DNA of 64,000 nt from Pyronema omphalodes (Eukaryota; Ascomycota; Pezizomycetes; Pezizales; Pyronemataceae): the NCBI GenBank assembly GCA_024516155.1, contig JAJJXM010000018.1, positions 62,001-126,000 of the forward strand, written 5' to 3'. The position numbers and the translations under genes are program-made. The notes under the pieces are model-generated. The model did not search any database and was not told where the DNA came from. It saw only the letters and a program-made list of their open reading frames with translations. Positions 60,878 through 64,000 of this stretch are shown in pieces. Positions within the stretch are counted from its first letter, which is position 1; the number at the start of each line of letters is the position of its first letter.

Positions 60878-62257
60878 ATGAGCGACCGATTTCTCGCACC
60901 ATACTTCAGTCGAACTTCGACAAATAAGCACACAATCGCATCAATGAATTCAATAGCGCCCGTTGCATCCAGAATGACCAGCTCCAAGCCATCAAAGACC
61001 ATATCAAAGGCTTCCAAAATATCACGCCTGTCAGCCTTGTTCTTTCCCACACCCTCGTCAACGCCCAAATCCGTAATGCCCCTCATCAACTCATTCTCCG
61101 CTCTCCCTGTCGAAATCATCCTCCAAATTCTCAACTACCTGTCGCTTCCTTCCCTGCTCAGCTTCCGGCACACATGCCACTCCTTCATGGCCCTCACAAG
61201 CGCTCACGAGACATATTTAATCAACTCCTACATACGTACATCTGTTCCCGTGTATCTGTTACGGCTATACCCTGTGAGCTCATGGGATGTGGGTGGAGTT
61301 GGGGGACATTCAACTTTCCAATATCTCTTGACTCTCCACAGCAAGCAGTCGACATCTTCTAGCCTTTCATCAGCATTGGCAAAACATATTCTTAAAGAAA
61401 TGTTGCCGCCAATTGAAAGGATGGGAATGGATAAAGAGATAAAGAGGCAAATGATAGGAAGATTGAAGAGAAGAATGGCGCCGTTAGTACTGACTTTGGG
61501 GCATTTCTTTGATTCCTACCATCAGTCAGCTCCCTCCTCAACTGCAACAACTGCTTCGGCAATGGAGACGGACCCGGTATCAGTAGAGCAAGATTCAACC
61601 GAGCGCCAAAAACTGATAATGGAAACTTACCCCGACTCCCTCTTCCCGCACGTTCACCAAATGTTTTCCCTCCTTCTACGACTATTCTATAAACGCATGA
61701 CATCCCGCACACCACTACTGCGTCGCTGGAACTTATCAGTGGATTCCTTTGCTCAGTTACTGGTTTCTGGGGGCTTGAAGGAGGTTAATCGGATTTACCG
61801 GATCCAGGGTTATTGGAGGCGGAGATGGGAGATGAGGAGGTGGTTAAAAGGCCTGGAGAAGGAGAATAGAGCACGCATGAACAGTGGGAAGGGAGAAAGA
61901 ATCAAGGGAGCAGGTCTAATGGAGAGGGGGAGGAGAGAAAGTGGGGAAAGCAAGGTGAGAATGGGACAGGAGGATTTATTAGCGCTTTGGACACCGGCTG
62001 CTGAAGAACGACTGCTGCAGAGAGGCATGGTGGAAGATTTGGAGGAAGTGGGGTGCTGTGGACGGTTTGTGGGGATGTTGTTGGAGGAGGATAGCGAGGA
62101 CGACGGGGATGGGGACGATGAAGACGGAGATGACGACTGGGAGGAAGACGAGGAGTATGAGGATGAAGACGAGGAGTCTGCATACGCTTATGGAGCTCTT
62201 ACCGGAGAATTTGAACATTGGGAACAGGTGCTAGAGGTTGCGGAGCACGGGTTTTAG
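60878..62257 (+). CDS. F-box protein with acidic C-terminal tail
   Basis: Probably a substrate adaptor of an SCF (Skp1-Cullin-F-box) ubiquitin ligase. The frame is intronless, and from ATG 60878 it encodes 459 residues; a second in-frame ATG at 60944 would remove 22. The F-box is at about residues 73-108 (FSALPVEIILQILNYLSLPS then FRHTCHSFMAL). A basic Ser-rich N-terminus precedes it. No WD40 or leucine-rich repeats are evident after it, so the substrate-binding part is of unknown type, with conserved-looking helices (FPHVHQMFSLLLRLFYKRM, EVNRIYRIQGYWRRRWEMRR). Residues about 405-445 are almost entirely Asp/Glu. The stop at 62255-62257 is directly followed by an ATG. Confidence 0.75.
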   Translation: MSDRFLAPYFSRTSTNKHTIASMNSIAPVASRMTSSKPSKTISKASKISRLSALFFPTPSSTPKSVMPLINSFSALPVEIILQILNYLSLPSLLSFRHTCHSFMALTSAHETYLINSYIRTSVPVYLLRLYPVSSWDVGGVGGHSTFQYLLTLHSKQSTSSSLSSALAKHILKEMLPPIERMGMDKEIKRQMIGRLKRRMAPLVLTLGHFFDSYHQSAPSSTATTASAMETDPVSVEQDSTERQKLIMETYPDSLFPHVHQMFSLLLRLFYKRMTSRTPLLRRWNLSVDSFAQLLVSGGLKEVNRIYRIQGYWRRRWEMRRWLKGLEKENRARMNSGKGERIKGAGLMERGRRESGESKVRMGQEDLLALWTPAAEERLLQRGMVEDLEEVGCCGRFVGMLLEEDSEDDGDGDDEDGDDDWEEDEEYEDEDEESAYAYGALTGEFEHWEQVLEVAEHGF

Positions 62258-63557
62258 ATGGCTGAGATGAGTATGCGGTGGGGACCAGGAATATGGATAA
62301 AGTCGAAAGAGATCATTGACATAGCAAGTCAAATGGGTACTTACAGGTGCCTCTGCATTATTTTTTTCTTTTGTCATGGCGTTTGGGGTTTTTGGTTTGT
62401 GATAGTTTCGGCGGTTTTTTTATTTTGGGTTTGGGATAAGTGGATAATCATATCAGCCAGGCTTACATTAGGGTTTACTTTGTATATGGGAGGAATAATA
62501 TAACATAAACGGCTCATTTACCTTGCACCTCTATTGAAACTTTTTGATGAAATCTAGTGAGAAAAGGACACAAATTACAACCTAAGGGTAATAACCCAAT
62601 ATCCATTAACGCATGCTTATGTCGACTTAACAATCCAAGTCATGAGTGAATAACATGAAAATGCAGTAATATATGTACGTATAGCAATTCGAAAGTTTTT
62701 CATATCGTAATCAGAAGAAATTTGACAACTCGCTAATTAATACGTATGTGTTTTTCTACCTCAACGAAGAACCTATCAACAACATTACCCATCGACCTAT
62801 GCACCAGCTTAGACAAATAATACATAATAAACTCGAATTCCAGTACTGAATTTTGCTCTATCGAACTGTAGCATACATACCTCTCTCGATATTTTCTATA
62901 CAACAACATCCAATTACGTCTTGGCCTTCAGACGCAAGTAATGGATTGGATTTTGTTTAAGTATATACTCCAGGATGAAAGGTTGGTTGATGGAGGGATA
63001 TTCTGGAATTCATTGAAAGGATGGAGATGGTTGAGTGGTATGAATAGGGGGTATTACGCTTTTTCTTTTGCTGGGAGATGATTTTTGTTTCTTCGCTTTA
63101 CTGGTTCAGGCGGACTGTAGGCGTTAAGGAGGTTAGAGAGGCTTCAATAGATGGCTTAGAGTTAGATACGAGGACGGAAGATTTAGTTTTCTTGTCTTTT
63201 GTCCTGTATGGACTTTCCTGGCCCCGGTGATTAAATGAATAGATTAATGCGATGAATTAGATAAAGGGAATAATAGATTGAAATTAATATTTTTATTCCT
63301 AAGTTCCTAGATCCTTCTATTCCTAGATTCCTAGATTCTTGGATTTCCAGCTTCCCAGCTTCCCAGCTTCCCATAGCAAGTATTCATTAAACATTACTTT
63401 TTTTTAACCAGCCTGTGCCCCTAAAACAAAACAAAAAACAAACTCCTTCCTTCACGTAATCAAGAACCCCAGTTTTGCATCACAGTCTCTCCGTTTATAT
63501 CTTCCCTCCTCTTCGTCTCCCTGACTGTAAACTCCAATCCAGTTTTCCGAAAGTTCA
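62258..63557. other. intergenic region, no gene seen
   Basis: A T-rich 3' flank of the F-box gene followed by AT-rich DNA. TTCCTAGAT repeats near 63299-63335 and CTTCCCAG repeats near 63349-63373 stand out. The last part is likely the 3' UTR of the small minus-strand gene. Confidence 0.6.
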
Positions 63558-63782
63558 TTAAAACCCCAATATACCACTAACACCCTCTCTACTCCCAGTC
63601 TGTTGCTCCTGGATCTCATCAGACAACGATTTAAATGCTTCAATATACGCGTAGACACCAGTGGTAGCTGCAATCATTGACATTGTGTACTGTGAAAGTT
63701 TTGGTTTGATGTTGTGGTAACGCTGGGGAGCTTTCGTGACGGTTTGGATGGAGTTGAGAATGCGGAGGTGGTGGAAGAACAT
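63558..63782 (-). CDS. small hypothetical protein, possibly mitochondrial membrane
   Basis: A 74-residue frame with an ATG in CAAAATG context. The first 45 residues contain His, Arg and Lys but no acidic residues (MFFHHLRILNSIQTVTKAPQ), as in mitochondrial proteins. A moderately hydrophobic stretch follows (TMSMIAATTGVYAYIEAF), then a Glu/Gln-rich tail ending GVSGILGF. The minus strand just upstream has CCAACCAACC repeats, common in fungal 5' leaders. I do not recognise the family, and no intron is needed. It could be a real small inner-membrane protein or a chance frame. Confidence 0.4.
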   Translation of the reverse strand: MFFHHLRILNSIQTVTKAPQRYHNIKPKLSQYTMSMIAATTGVYAYIEAFKSLSDEIQEQQTGSREGVSGILGF

Positions 63783-64000
63783 TTTGATGTGCGGGTTGGT
63801 TGATTAGCTTGTTGAATTGAATGACTGGCGGACTTGCTGGTTGGTTGGTTGGTTAGTTGGTTGGTTTGGAATCGAAGCCCTTGAAGTTTCTGTTTCGGTA
63901 TTAAAAGTTGTTTATCCTTTATACCATCAACGAATTTGATGCGAAATGAAGGTTGTAAGCGTAATAGTGACAGTTGGGAGGTGGTAAACGTAACGAACTA
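63783..64000. other. upstream flank with GGTT repeats
   Basis: A GGTTGGTTGGTTGG repeat lies at about 63838-63866. On the minus strand it would be part of the leader or promoter of the small gene. The window ends here. Confidence 0.5.

Noticed and set aside
1..64000. telomere repeats, CRISPR arrays, tRNA and rRNA genes, retrotransposon polymerases
   Set aside because: I looked for TTAGGG tracts, spaced identical repeats, tRNA-like T-arm and anticodon patterns and reverse-transcriptase or integrase motifs and saw none. A covariance-model scan would be needed to exclude tRNAs fully.

Overview
This window reads as nuclear DNA of a filamentous ascomycete (Pezizomycotina). The evidence is short phase-preserving introns (46 to 120 bp in most cases) with GTRNGT donors and CTAAC or CTGAC branch points, and gene families typical of that group: a WSC wall-stress sensor, a Whi5/Nrm1-like G1/S repressor, a fungal Metallopep/jacalin protein, mitochondrial ribosomal protein mL44, a fungal grainyhead/CP2 factor, a short oxysterol-binding protein and proteasome beta5. 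I cannot name the genus.

Layout. 1-6.7 kb is a gene-free tract packed with microsatellites, a G28 run and a G-rich heptamer array. 6.7-7.6 kb (minus) is the WSC sensor. 7.6-14.6 kb is again gene-free and repeat-rich, with poly-G runs, GGAT, GAGTGT and GGTAATGGAACT arrays and a 150 bp CCAAT array. 14.6-16.1 kb (minus) is the Whi5-like gene. 20.8-23.3 kb (plus) is the Metallopep/jacalin gene, followed at 23.7-24.7 kb by mL44. 24.7-34.9 kb holds no gene I can support. 34.9-37.5 kb (plus) is the grainyhead-like factor. 37.5-49.8 kb is gene-poor and carries a 438 bp element with 22 bp terminal inverted repeats and a diverged tandem repeat. 49.8-51.7 kb (plus) is the oxysterol-binding protein. 53.0-54.2 kb (minus) is proteasome beta5, divergent from a seven-module zinc-knuckle gene with a predicted membrane segment and a repeat tail at 54.5-57.3 kb (plus). 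60.9-62.3 kb (plus) is an F-box protein and 63.6-63.8 kb (minus) a possible small mitochondrial-type protein.

The genes do not form a pathway cluster. Most are conserved housekeeping or regulatory genes separated by long non-coding stretches. The least conventional items are the Metallopep protein, which lacks its zinc-binding HExxH motif although the rest of the frame is intact, and the membrane-anchored zinc-knuckle gene. The 36 bp repeat array at the end of the latter is open in more than one frame, and in the frame favoured by the best splice sites it carries two stop codons at tyrosine positions.

Exon coordinates were derived by hand from splice consensus, codon phase and family similarity. 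They may be off by a base or two in places, and no alignment or transcript data were available.
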